DNA of 21,694 bases from an uncultured Treponema sp. GTDB taxonomy: Bacteria > Spirochaetota > Spirochaetia > Treponematales > Treponemataceae. Positions 6,368-13,894 of the stretch are shown here, piece after piece. A model generated the notes under the pieces. The model saw only the letters and a program-made list of their open reading frames with translations, did no database searches and had not been told where the DNA came from. How positions within the stretch are numbered: position 1 is the first letter of the stretch; every line of letters starts with the position of its first letter. The stretch is from the NCBI GenBank assembly GCA_937893155.1, contig CALBGU010000121.1, positions 1-21,694 on the forward strand, in the 5' to 3' direction. The position numbers were made by a program, and so were the translations under genes.

Positions 6368-6455
6368 TTTTATTCGGAAAAATGGGATTTTTAGAGATTT
6401 TTGCTGTCAATTTTTACAAAACGAATGAGTTTTTAAACGAATTTGAGTAATTTCA

Positions 6456-6484
6456 TTGACAGTAAAAATAGATTTTCATAATAT
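6456..6484 (+). promoter_or_regulatory. promoter immediately upstream of the large lipoprotein gene
   Basis: TTGACA (6456-6461), 17-bp spacer, TAATAT (6479-6484). The -10 box ends 7 nt before the ATG at 6492, so transcription should begin at or one base before the start codon. No Shine-Dalgarno sequence is present. The rest of the 124-bp gap shows only an AAAAAT-ATTTTT hairpin too weak to call. Confidence 0.75.
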
Positions 6485-6491
6485 TTGAACT

Positions 6492-9008
6492 ATGAATATC
6501 AAATTTTTTTCTGCACATATATTTTTTATTGCCGCGTCGTTTGTGTTTTTTTCGTGCGCGACGACTTCGGCGAATTTTTACGACGGGGAAATTGCTTCGT
6601 ATAGAACGCTGGATTGTCCGCTTGAAAATACGGAGTCGGTTACGAATATCAACGGTGAATTTCCCGATGAAATCTCGATAAAAACGAGGACGCAGACGTT
6701 TGCAAAGGGATTTTCGTTTACGCTTCACGAGGGGAAAATCTATGTGAAAGCCGAAAAAGACCGCGACTGGCATTTATTTTTGGAAACAGGGCTTCCGCAT
6801 CCTAAAATGCAGTTGGGCGGTTTTGAGGTTCCTGAGAAAATTGCTGAAATTAGTGCAGATGGTGATGTTTTTGTTGCTTTTGATGAAAATGGTGTAATGT
6901 ACGAATGTTATTTGCAACGAAATCCCTTTGAAAAGCCGTTTCAGTGGAAAACCGTTTTTGGATTTCCAAAAAACAGCCCGTTGGTGCAAAATGTGCAGAC
7001 GGCGGGAAAGCGCGGCTGGGCGATTGCGGCGCGCCGAAAAGATGTGCTATGGTACACGGATATTTTTGGCAATGACCACCATTACGGCACGATGGGGCTA
7101 GAGAGCGTGTATGTGCTTGCGGAAAACGGGCAGGAAATTCTTTTTACGGATTCTGGATTGCCGACGGATTGGAGCAAAAGCCTTTTGGGACCAGAACGCG
7201 GTAGTTTTATTTCGGAAAATATCAGCGCTTCTGGCTCAACGATTTTTCTGATAAATAAGGCTGGTGAAATGTATACCCGTCTTATTGATTTTGACACAAT
7301 GGGCAGTGACCCAATGTGGTTTAAGTATACCTATAAACCGTATAAACAGAAATATTCAGGAAAAAATTATCTTTCAAATTATACTCCGTGGGGGCTTCCG
7401 AATGAAGCGTGGAAAAAACAGCCGCCGATTGTGCTTGAAGATGGTGCGCGGATTTCGCGGTATGTAACGATTTTTCAGACAGGGCACGGCAATGATGCGC
7501 GAACGCTCCGAGTGGCAGGGACTGATAAAGACGGAAATACAGGATATTACGAAAAGACATTGACGGCGGAAAAATGGGAATTTGTACCAAAAATATTGAT
7601 TATTCCTGAAAATGATTTTTTTGAGCCAGTGTCGGACGAAAACGCAGAAGGGGTGCGCGGTGAAAAATTGGAGCATCAGTATTCGGGCTTTCTTGCCAAA
7701 AACGGTATTCGTCAAGATGGTATTTCTATATCTATAAATGATTTACCGCTTACGAGCGAGGGCGATTGCAAACTTATCATTTCTGACGGGGAAAATTCTG
7801 CGCAAATCCTTTTGTATCTTGTGGAAATGTGGACGTACACGGCTCGATTTTCGCCCGGCAAAGATGGCACGCCGCGCTATTATTTTGCCACTCCGTGTTT
7901 TGCGGAAAATGAGATAAAGCGCGAGGGGCGGTTTGGCGAGATTTTAGCAGATTTATTTGAAAGCAAAAATCTTTCTATTTTTTCGTTCATTGCGGAAGCG
8001 ACCGACATTTATTTTGAAATGGGAATTGAAAATAAAAAATCGGGCAATTCGTACAAGGTGTTTTTAACGAAAGATGGAAAGACAGAAATGCACCCAACTC
8101 TTTTTAAGATTTCGCAATTCTATACCCAAAGTATGATAAAAAATTATGATGACGCGCAATTAAAACTTGATTTCAACAAAGTGTACACAAACGAGGATTT
8201 TGAGTCGGTGCAAAGAGTTATTGAGAATAATAAATATTTCCGCGATATTTTGCAGGGCGAAATGGATTCGTATAACAAGCTGCGAAAAAATACGACCAGA
8301 ACGCGCTGGGGGTATAAGCTCGCTGACCTTGTTACGTCAATAACGCTGCTTGACCAAATCAATTTTCCGAAAATCAAAAATCTTACGTCGTATGGCGATA
8401 CGATTTTGGGGAAACAGGCTGAAAAATACAAGGCGCAAACGGAATACAGAATGCAGGTATTTCCTCCTGTGCTCGCTCTGACGCAGGCAAGAATCAATGA
8501 GTATACGGGTGTATTGGAAAAAATAAGCAAGACTGACGGTTCTGCGGTGGTTTCAGGTAGTCTCAAGGATTCGTATTGCGAATATTTTGAGAGCATTGGG
8601 CTTCCTAAAAAATTTGAGGGCACCTTGCTTTATGATGAAACTGCCGTTGATGCAACTGTGCAGGTGAATGAGGCTGCGCCGTTGTTTCCGGGATTTTTTT
8701 GCCGCTCTCTGACGGGTGAAATCAGCGAACTTTTTGAGATTTTTGTTTCTGATTCTCCCGAAAAAATTGCGTCAAATCAAAAAAACAATGTCAAACTGAA
8801 AGTGCAATATATCATTATTGACGAAAATGATTTGAGCAAAAAAATTCGCGGAATGGAGCGATTTTCCAAAAAACGCGGTTTGCTCGAATGGAACGGCGAA
8901 GTCTTAAAATTGTTTATTACGGAACTTCGCGAAGATGGAAAAACTTCGGTTACAAGGCTGCTTTTTGAGGGAAAAGCGGGGATTGACGACTTAACGGATA
9001 ATGAGTAA
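6492..9008 (+). CDS. large lipoprotein of unknown function
   Basis: An 838-residue protein with a lipoprotein signal peptide: hydrophobic residues 5-20 then FFSC with Cys22 as lipidation site, a relaxed lipobox of the spirochaete kind. Several stretches about 60-350 (for example WHLFLETGLP, WAIAARRKDVLWYTDIFGN, STIFLINKAGEMYTRLIDFD) look like repeated beta strands, possibly a propeller-like or WD/NHL-like fold, but I recognise no named domain. The region about 560-680 is more helical. It should be anchored in a membrane facing the periplasm or exterior. It has its own promoter with essentially no leader, and is followed after 9 bp by the bactofilin gene, so the two probably share a transcript. 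Confidence 0.8.
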   Translation: MNIKFFSAHIFFIAASFVFFSCATTSANFYDGEIASYRTLDCPLENTESVTNINGEFPDEISIKTRTQTFAKGFSFTLHEGKIYVKAEKDRDWHLFLETGLPHPKMQLGGFEVPEKIAEISADGDVFVAFDENGVMYECYLQRNPFEKPFQWKTVFGFPKNSPLVQNVQTAGKRGWAIAARRKDVLWYTDIFGNDHHYGTMGLESVYVLAENGQEILFTDSGLPTDWSKSLLGPERGSFISENISASGSTIFLINKAGEMYTRLIDFDTMGSDPMWFKYTYKPYKQKYSGKNYLSNYTPWGLPNEAWKKQPPIVLEDGARISRYVTIFQTGHGNDARTLRVAGTDKDGNTGYYEKTLTAEKWEFVPKILIIPENDFFEPVSDENAEGVRGEKLEHQYSGFLAKNGIRQDGISISINDLPLTSEGDCKLIISDGENSAQILLYLVEMWTYTARFSPGKDGTPRYYFATPCFAENEIKREGRFGEILADLFESKNLSIFSFIAEATDIYFEMGIENKKSGNSYKVFLTKDGKTEMHPTLFKISQFYTQSMIKNYDDAQLKLDFNKVYTNEDFESVQRVIENNKYFRDILQGEMDSYNKLRKNTTRTRWGYKLADLVTSITLLDQINFPKIKNLTSYGDTILGKQAEKYKAQTEYRMQVFPPVLALTQARINEYTGVLEKISKTDGSAVVSGSLKDSYCEYFESIGLPKKFEGTLLYDETAVDATVQVNEAAPLFPGFFCRSLTGEISELFEIFVSDSPEKIASNQKNNVKLKVQYIIIDENDLSKKIRGMERFSKKRGLLEWNGEVLKLFITELREDGKTSVTRLLFEGKAGIDDLTDNE

Positions 9009-9017
9009 AGTTATACT

Positions 9018-9377
9018 ATGTTTGATATAAAAGAAACTGATTTATTTGAGTTGGAAGACGAAGATTTCGACACCATAATGGAAAGTGATATTGTTTTTTC
9101 TGGCTCAATTCGTTTTGCAAAGCCGTTTATGATTCGCGGAAAAGTCAGCGGCTCGATTACTGCAACAAGCGACCTCGTGGTTGATACCAATGCAGCGGTG
9201 CAGGCTGATATTTCTGCCGACCGAATTTTGATAAAAGGTGCGGTGAAGGGAAACATTTCAGGAAAAAAAATGGTCTATATTACTGCATCTGGTTCGGTGG
9301 AGGGAGATATTACCGCGGAGCAGATTGTGCTTGAGCCGGGGTCGGTGTTTTCTGGAAAATGTACGACAGTGCGCTGA
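9018..9377 (+). CDS. bactofilin (polymer-forming cytoskeletal protein)
   Basis: A 119-residue protein. After a short acidic N-terminus, residues about 25-115 form the bactofilin (DUF583) beta-helix, seen as successive short strands: SGSIRFAKPFMIRGKVSGSI, LVVDTNAAVQADISADRILIKGAVKGNI, VYITASGSVEGDI and IVLEPGSVFSG. Bactofilins self-assemble into cytoplasmic filaments that shape the cell or place envelope enzymes; in several bacteria, including spirochaetes such as Leptospira, they affect cell curvature or helix pitch. It starts 9 bp after the lipoprotein gene with only a weak GAGTAAAG ribosome site. The genome also carries an NlpC/P60 protein nearby, but a link between the two is only a guess. 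Confidence 0.9.
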   Translation: MFDIKETDLFELEDEDFDTIMESDIVFSGSIRFAKPFMIRGKVSGSITATSDLVVDTNAAVQADISADRILIKGAVKGNISGKKMVYITASGSVEGDITAEQIVLEPGSVFSGKCTTVR

Positions 9378-9452
9378 TTTTTAGAATGTGTGAATTGAAA
9401 AATATATGAAATCAAAAAATAGAACGCCGAAAATAAAAAAAACGGAGTATAT

Positions 9453-10082
9453 ATGAGAAATCTTTTGCAAAAAATTGTGGTGATTGCCATTTTTTTGAAT
9501 GTTGTTTTGCCGTTGTGTTCGCAGACAAAAGTTGACGCGCTAAAGTTATATCGTGAAAAGAAATATCCTGAAGCAATCGCGGCGTGTGAAGCAGAATTGG
9601 CGATAAATCCGAATAATATGGATTCGTATGCAGTGCTTTGCTGGAGTCTGGTGAAAAATAAGCAATATGCTGAAGCCGAACAGCGTGCGATTGAGGCAAA
9701 CAAAAAAAGCCCGTATGATGTCAGAATTATGGAAATTTTGGGCGAAGCAAAATTTTATCAGGGAAAAAATACGGGTGCAATGCAGTATTTTCAGGAATAT
9801 GTTTCTAATGCTTCAAAAGGTGGCGATTTAGGAACAGCATACTATTTTATGGGTGAAATTTATATTAAACAAAAGAAATATCAACACGCTGATATTTCGC
9901 TTTCGATGGCAGTTCGCTCAGAGCCGTTGCTGGATTATTGGTGGATGCGCTTGGGGTATGCGCGCGAGAACACAGGCAATTACGAGAGTGCGTTGACTGC
10001 GTATAATAAGGCATTGGATTTGAATCCGTCTCAGGCGGACGCAACTCGCGGAAAAGCTCGGTGCACGGCGGCTCTACGCTGA
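9453..10082 (+). CDS. exported TPR-repeat protein
   Basis: A 209-residue protein with a signal peptide (hydrophobic residues 8-21, cleavage probably before SQ or TK) and about four tetratricopeptide repeats: ALKLYREKKYPEAIAACEAE, SYAVLCWSLVKNKQYAEAEQ, AYYFMGEIYIKQKKYQHADI and WWMRLGYARENTGNYESALT followed by KALDLNPSQADA. TPR stacks bind other proteins; the partner is unknown and should be in the periplasm. CGGAG lies 7 nt before the ATG. The stop overlaps the mtaB start as TGATG, so the two genes are translationally linked even though their functions do not obviously match. Confidence 0.85.
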   Translation: MRNLLQKIVVIAIFLNVVLPLCSQTKVDALKLYREKKYPEAIAACEAELAINPNNMDSYAVLCWSLVKNKQYAEAEQRAIEANKKSPYDVRIMEILGEAKFYQGKNTGAMQYFQEYVSNASKGGDLGTAYYFMGEIYIKQKKYQHADISLSMAVRSEPLLDYWWMRLGYARENTGNYESALTAYNKALDLNPSQADATRGKARCTAALR

Positions 10083-11536
10083 TGGGTGATGTTTTTGCGG
10101 GTGGAAAAATCCATTTTGAAACGCTGGGGTGTAAATTAAATCAAATTGAAAGCGAAGCTCTTGCTCGGGCGTTTTCTGATAGTGGATTTTCGGTTGACTT
10201 GGAAAGTGTAACGGCATCAGTTGCTGAAAATTTTGAAACAATTCTTTGTATTATAAATACTTGTACGGTTACGTCAAAAGCAGAGCAAAAAGCAAGGCGC
10301 TTGATTCGGTTATTGCTCGAAAAATTTCCGCAGGCGGCGATTGTTGTGACGGGGTGTTATGCGGAGCTTGAGTATGCAGCCATTGAAGCAATCGATTCGA
10401 GACTGGCTGTCATTCGCGGGAGCCGAAAAGATATTCTTGCAAAATTGCCCGCACTTTTTTTGGATTTTTTGCGCAAAGAATCAAGAAATCCGCAAGATAT
10501 TGCCCGTTTTGTACGGGCTTTGTCTGCTACCAAAAACGAAAATCAAAGTAAAATCGCACCGCAATTTTTGCTTTATACCGATACGTTTCAGACTCATTCT
10601 CGTGCGTCAATCAAGATTCAGGACGGCTGCAATAATGCGTGCGCGTATTGCCGAATCCATCTTGCGCGCGGAAAATCGGTGTCGCTTGATGTGAAGAGTG
10701 TGCTGGAGCGTGTTCAGCAGCTAGAAAAAGCGGGGCAGCACGAAGTTGTTTTTACCGGCGTAAATTTGAGTCAATATCGCGGCGAATTGGACGGCAGAAA
10801 AGCCGATTTTGCGGAACTTTTTGAAATATTGCTTAAAAATACATCTCATATCGCTTTTAGAATTTCGAGCTTTTATCCAGAGCATATTACGGAACGGCTT
10901 TGTGAGATTTTAAAAAATCCGCGCGTTCGCCCTTCTTTTCATTTGTCGATTCAAAGCGGCAGTGATAAAATTCTTCGCTCAATGCGCCGTGCTTACGTTG
11001 CTGACGATGTTTACCGCGCGGTGCGGCTGTTGCGGCAAGCAAAGGAAAATCCGTTTATCGCGTGCGATATTATTGCGGGATTTCCCGATGAGAGTGAGGA
11101 AGATTTTGCGGCAACGAAAAAAATGTGCGAAGATTTGCGCTTTGCGTGGATTCACGCATTTCCGTTCAGCCCGCGTCCGGGAACGCCCGCATTTTCGATG
11201 ACACCGAAAATCCCTGAACGTATCAAAGGCGAACGGGTTGCGTGGCTTATGGATTGTGCAAAACGCGGAAAAATTGCTTATATTGAAGAAATGATAGGCA
11301 AAGAAGTTGATGCCATTGTGGAAAACAGCCGCAGTGACAGATTGCTCCTCAAAAATGCAACGCGGATTCACGCGGTTACCGAAAATTTTTTGCACGCGGA
11401 AATTCCCGTGTCTGTGAGCGACCGCGTAAAGCCGGGCGATTTGATTCGCATAAAAATGGGGAAACCGCTCGCCGAGCAGATTTTTGCGGGCGGCGAGCAG
11501 GAACTTTCTGCTGAATTGATTTCAGTTTTGGGCTAA
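10082..11536 (+). CDS. mtaB: tRNA t6A37 methylthiotransferase (MtaB)
   Basis: Radical-SAM enzyme that converts t6A37 to ms2t6A37 in tRNAs reading ANN codons. The 484-residue protein shows the three-domain plan of methylthiotransferases: an N-terminal UPF0004 domain with cluster cysteines Cys17 (ETLGCKLN), Cys61 (NTCTVT) and Cys92 (VVTGCYAE); the radical-SAM core with Cys183-x3-Cys187-x2-Cys190 (IQDGCNNACAYC) and FTGVNLSQYRGE; and a C-terminal TRAM-like RNA-binding domain (about 420-484). The NTCTVTSKAE form and the GCNNACAYCRI loop favour MtaB over MiaB or RimO. The start at 10082 overlaps the TPR gene stop by one base. Its stop overlaps that of the convergent Sel1 gene as CTAA. Exact isofunction (MtaB versus a relative) is the only doubt. 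Confidence 0.9.
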   Translation: MGDVFAGGKIHFETLGCKLNQIESEALARAFSDSGFSVDLESVTASVAENFETILCIINTCTVTSKAEQKARRLIRLLLEKFPQAAIVVTGCYAELEYAAIEAIDSRLAVIRGSRKDILAKLPALFLDFLRKESRNPQDIARFVRALSATKNENQSKIAPQFLLYTDTFQTHSRASIKIQDGCNNACAYCRIHLARGKSVSLDVKSVLERVQQLEKAGQHEVVFTGVNLSQYRGELDGRKADFAELFEILLKNTSHIAFRISSFYPEHITERLCEILKNPRVRPSFHLSIQSGSDKILRSMRRAYVADDVYRAVRLLRQAKENPFIACDIIAGFPDESEEDFAATKKMCEDLRFAWIHAFPFSPRPGTPAFSMTPKIPERIKGERVAWLMDCAKRGKIAYIEEMIGKEVDAIVENSRSDRLLLKNATRIHAVTENFLHAEIPVSVSDRVKPGDLIRIKMGKPLAEQIFAGGEQELSAELISVLG

Positions 11537-13866
11537 AACAGAATAAACCAAAGTCTTTCGTTGCTTTGCCAAAAAAATTTTATCGATGTTATCGCTTCAA
11601 GATTTCCGTCTTGGTACAGTGCAACGGGAACTTTGGCAATATCCGCATCTCTTTCTATAGATTCAAAGAAAATATGGATTTCCAAGTTTGCAAAATTGCC
11701 CACAGAGCGCGCAAGCGAAAACGCATTTTCAATGACTTTGATTTGTTCATCAAAAAGGGGACCGTTCAAAACGATTTCATTTTCGCTTTCGATAGCAATA
11801 CATTTTTTCCAATCGTCTGAAATTCCGCCTAAAAGCGAGGTCCAAAATGTAGTTGCACATTCTGTTGGCGTGGAATGTTTGCCCATTTGGAATTGCGCGT
11901 GATTTTTAAACGAAATGACCGTTGGTTCTCCCAAAAGCAAGAGATTGTTTTCATTAAAAGTGTTCGATTCTGGAGTTTCCAGATATTTTTTTTCGCTGTA
12001 GTCGTAATCGTTGTCCAAGCCTTCTGTATCGAAATCTTCCAATTCCGGATTTTCGTCAGCAACCAGACTTCCGTAGCCGAATCGTTGCAACTTTAAGATT
12101 GCAGAATGATTTCCACCACGTGCTGCTTGCGACAGCCATCGAATTGCTTTATCAAAATCGTAATCGGTGCCAAATCCCTGAAAATAACATTCTGCGAGGT
12201 CGCTCTGTGCCAAAACATTGCCTTGCTCTGCCGAAAGTTGCAAATAGGTAAATGCAGTTTTGGGGTCAGACGCGCACGATTTTCCGTCCTGATAATAATG
12301 CGCCAGCTCGTACTGCGCGTCAGCGTTATTTTTTTGGGCGGCGAGTTGCAACAGCTCAAAACAGCGTGAATCCGTGTCGAGCGTGTTGTAAACACCATCG
12401 TAAAAATCAAAAAGCGCATAGAGTGATTCGCCCGTTTGCTCCGATTCTGCCGCTTCCAACAGCCGATGTTCTTCTTCGCGCCGATTTTTCAGATATTCAT
12501 CGCGGTTTTTCAAAAAATCTTCTTCGCTTTCAACCTCATCGGGAATCGGCGAGTAGCCCAGTTCGAGCGCTTTTTTTTCGTCCGCCTCGCAGCCGATTCC
12601 GAATTGCAGACAGACCGCCGCCGCATTTTTGCAATCTTCGTCATCGTTTGCGTGCGAAACAAAATACGAAACGGCATATTCGGGCGAAATTCCATCGTAA
12701 GATGCCGTGTATGAGCGATTATAGCTCCAGTCTCCGCGCTGTTTTGCATAAAAATTAACGTAAGCTCTTGCGGGTGTGGGCAATGATTCAATAAAAATGG
12801 AACGCAGATACTGCGCAGAAATCGTGTCGTCATAGCGCATTGCGGAAAGAAAAAGTTCCGCGGCTTTTTGCTTGTTTTGCGCCACGCCGTTCCCGTTGTT
12901 ATAATATTCCGCCATCGCAATCATCGCCCGCCGATTGCCGCCCTCGGCTGCTTTTCGCATATAAAAAATGTGCAGCGCTCGGTAGGCGGGATTTTCGGCA
13001 AAAAAATAATTTGAGCCGTACAGCAATGCCAAATCGTACATTGAATGTACATCGCCCACATCAGCGCGTTTTTTTAAGTACGGCAACAGTTCTCTGTTTT
13101 TTGCGCGCGCCGCTTTGATTGCCTCAAAATTCGCGTCGGAATAGCGTTTTGCCCACAATCGCGCTTTGTTTTCGTCGTAAAATCCGTTTTCTTTGCTCGA
13201 AAAAATTTCCATCAGCGAATACATTGCATAGCGCGCAAAATCAGGCGAACATTCGTCTGCGGCTTTTTCAAAAATCTGAATTGCGTTTTCGTAATCAGAC
13301 GGATTTTTTTCTAGAATTTTGGACGCATAAAACACATACGCATCAGAAAACCCCGCCGCTACTGCTTCATCGTATCGCTCAAGATTTGCAAATGCTTTGC
13401 TGTAGCCCGCTGCCGCCGCTTTTTCAAAATAATCGTGCGCTTTGTTTTCGTCTGCAATCACGTTTGCGATTTGAAACGAAGTCGGCGAATAAAACGTTCC
13501 GAGTGCGTTCAATGCGGGTGCATAGCCTGTTTCGGCGGCTTTGCTCCACCACGAAAATGCTTCGATAAAATCCGCGTTGTCCAAAACCCCATAATCGTAA
13601 CATTCCGCCACGGCGCACATCGCCTGCACATCGCCTGCTTGTGCGAGCGATTTATATGCGGCAAACGCCTCTTTTTTGCCGATGAGCGCGTATTCTTTTA
13701 CGGGGATTTTTTCGGGATATTCAGCGCCGTCATAAAGCCTAAGCCACTTCATATAATTTTCGATACCAAGAACTGCGTCGTAAATACGGCAATCTTGCAA
13801 AACATCGCAGAACGCATTTTTTGCAAAAAACGCAAGCACACACAACGCGACACCAATTTTTCGCAT
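11533..13866 (-). CDS. large exported Sel1-repeat protein
   Basis: A 777-residue protein with a signal peptide (MRKIGVALCVLAFFAKNAFC). Most of the chain to about residue 600 is Sel1-like repeats, 36-residue helix pairs with the A-x-x-x-L-G/A-x-x-Y and A-x-x-W/F-x-x-A-A-x-x-G pattern, seen in AEYYNNGNGVAQNKQKAAELFLSA, AHYYQDGKSCASDPKTAFTYLQLSAEQGN and AECYFQGFGTDYDFDKAIRWLSQAARGGN. Some units are degenerate. The last 150 residues leave the repeat pattern and may be a separate domain. The ATG at 13866 is fixed by GGAGGA 6 nt upstream. It lies 28 bp after the diguanylate cyclase gene on the same strand, so a shared operon is likely. Sel1 proteins scaffold signalling complexes; the partner is unknown. 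Confidence 0.85.
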   Translation of the reverse strand: MRKIGVALCVLAFFAKNAFCDVLQDCRIYDAVLGIENYMKWLRLYDGAEYPEKIPVKEYALIGKKEAFAAYKSLAQAGDVQAMCAVAECYDYGVLDNADFIEAFSWWSKAAETGYAPALNALGTFYSPTSFQIANVIADENKAHDYFEKAAAAGYSKAFANLERYDEAVAAGFSDAYVFYASKILEKNPSDYENAIQIFEKAADECSPDFARYAMYSLMEIFSSKENGFYDENKARLWAKRYSDANFEAIKAARAKNRELLPYLKKRADVGDVHSMYDLALLYGSNYFFAENPAYRALHIFYMRKAAEGGNRRAMIAMAEYYNNGNGVAQNKQKAAELFLSAMRYDDTISAQYLRSIFIESLPTPARAYVNFYAKQRGDWSYNRSYTASYDGISPEYAVSYFVSHANDDEDCKNAAAVCLQFGIGCEADEKKALELGYSPIPDEVESEEDFLKNRDEYLKNRREEEHRLLEAAESEQTGESLYALFDFYDGVYNTLDTDSRCFELLQLAAQKNNADAQYELAHYYQDGKSCASDPKTAFTYLQLSAEQGNVLAQSDLAECYFQGFGTDYDFDKAIRWLSQAARGGNHSAILKLQRFGYGSLVADENPELEDFDTEGLDNDYDYSEKKYLETPESNTFNENNLLLLGEPTVISFKNHAQFQMGKHSTPTECATTFWTSLLGGISDDWKKCIAIESENEIVLNGPLFDEQIKVIENAFSLARSVGNFANLEIHIFFESIERDADIAKVPVALYQDGNLEAITSIKFFWQSNERLWFILF

Positions 13867-13894
13867 ATTTTCCTCCAAACTGCATTATAAAAAA

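Noticed and set aside
6380..6400. AAAAAT-GGG-ATTTTT as a terminator after the DUF3943 gene
   Set aside because: The stem is purely A/T with no following T tract of its own; too weak to call.
12252..12758. 168-codon plus-strand open frame
   Set aside because: Antisense to the Sel1-repeat gene, no ribosome site, low-complexity Arg/Phe-rich shadow.
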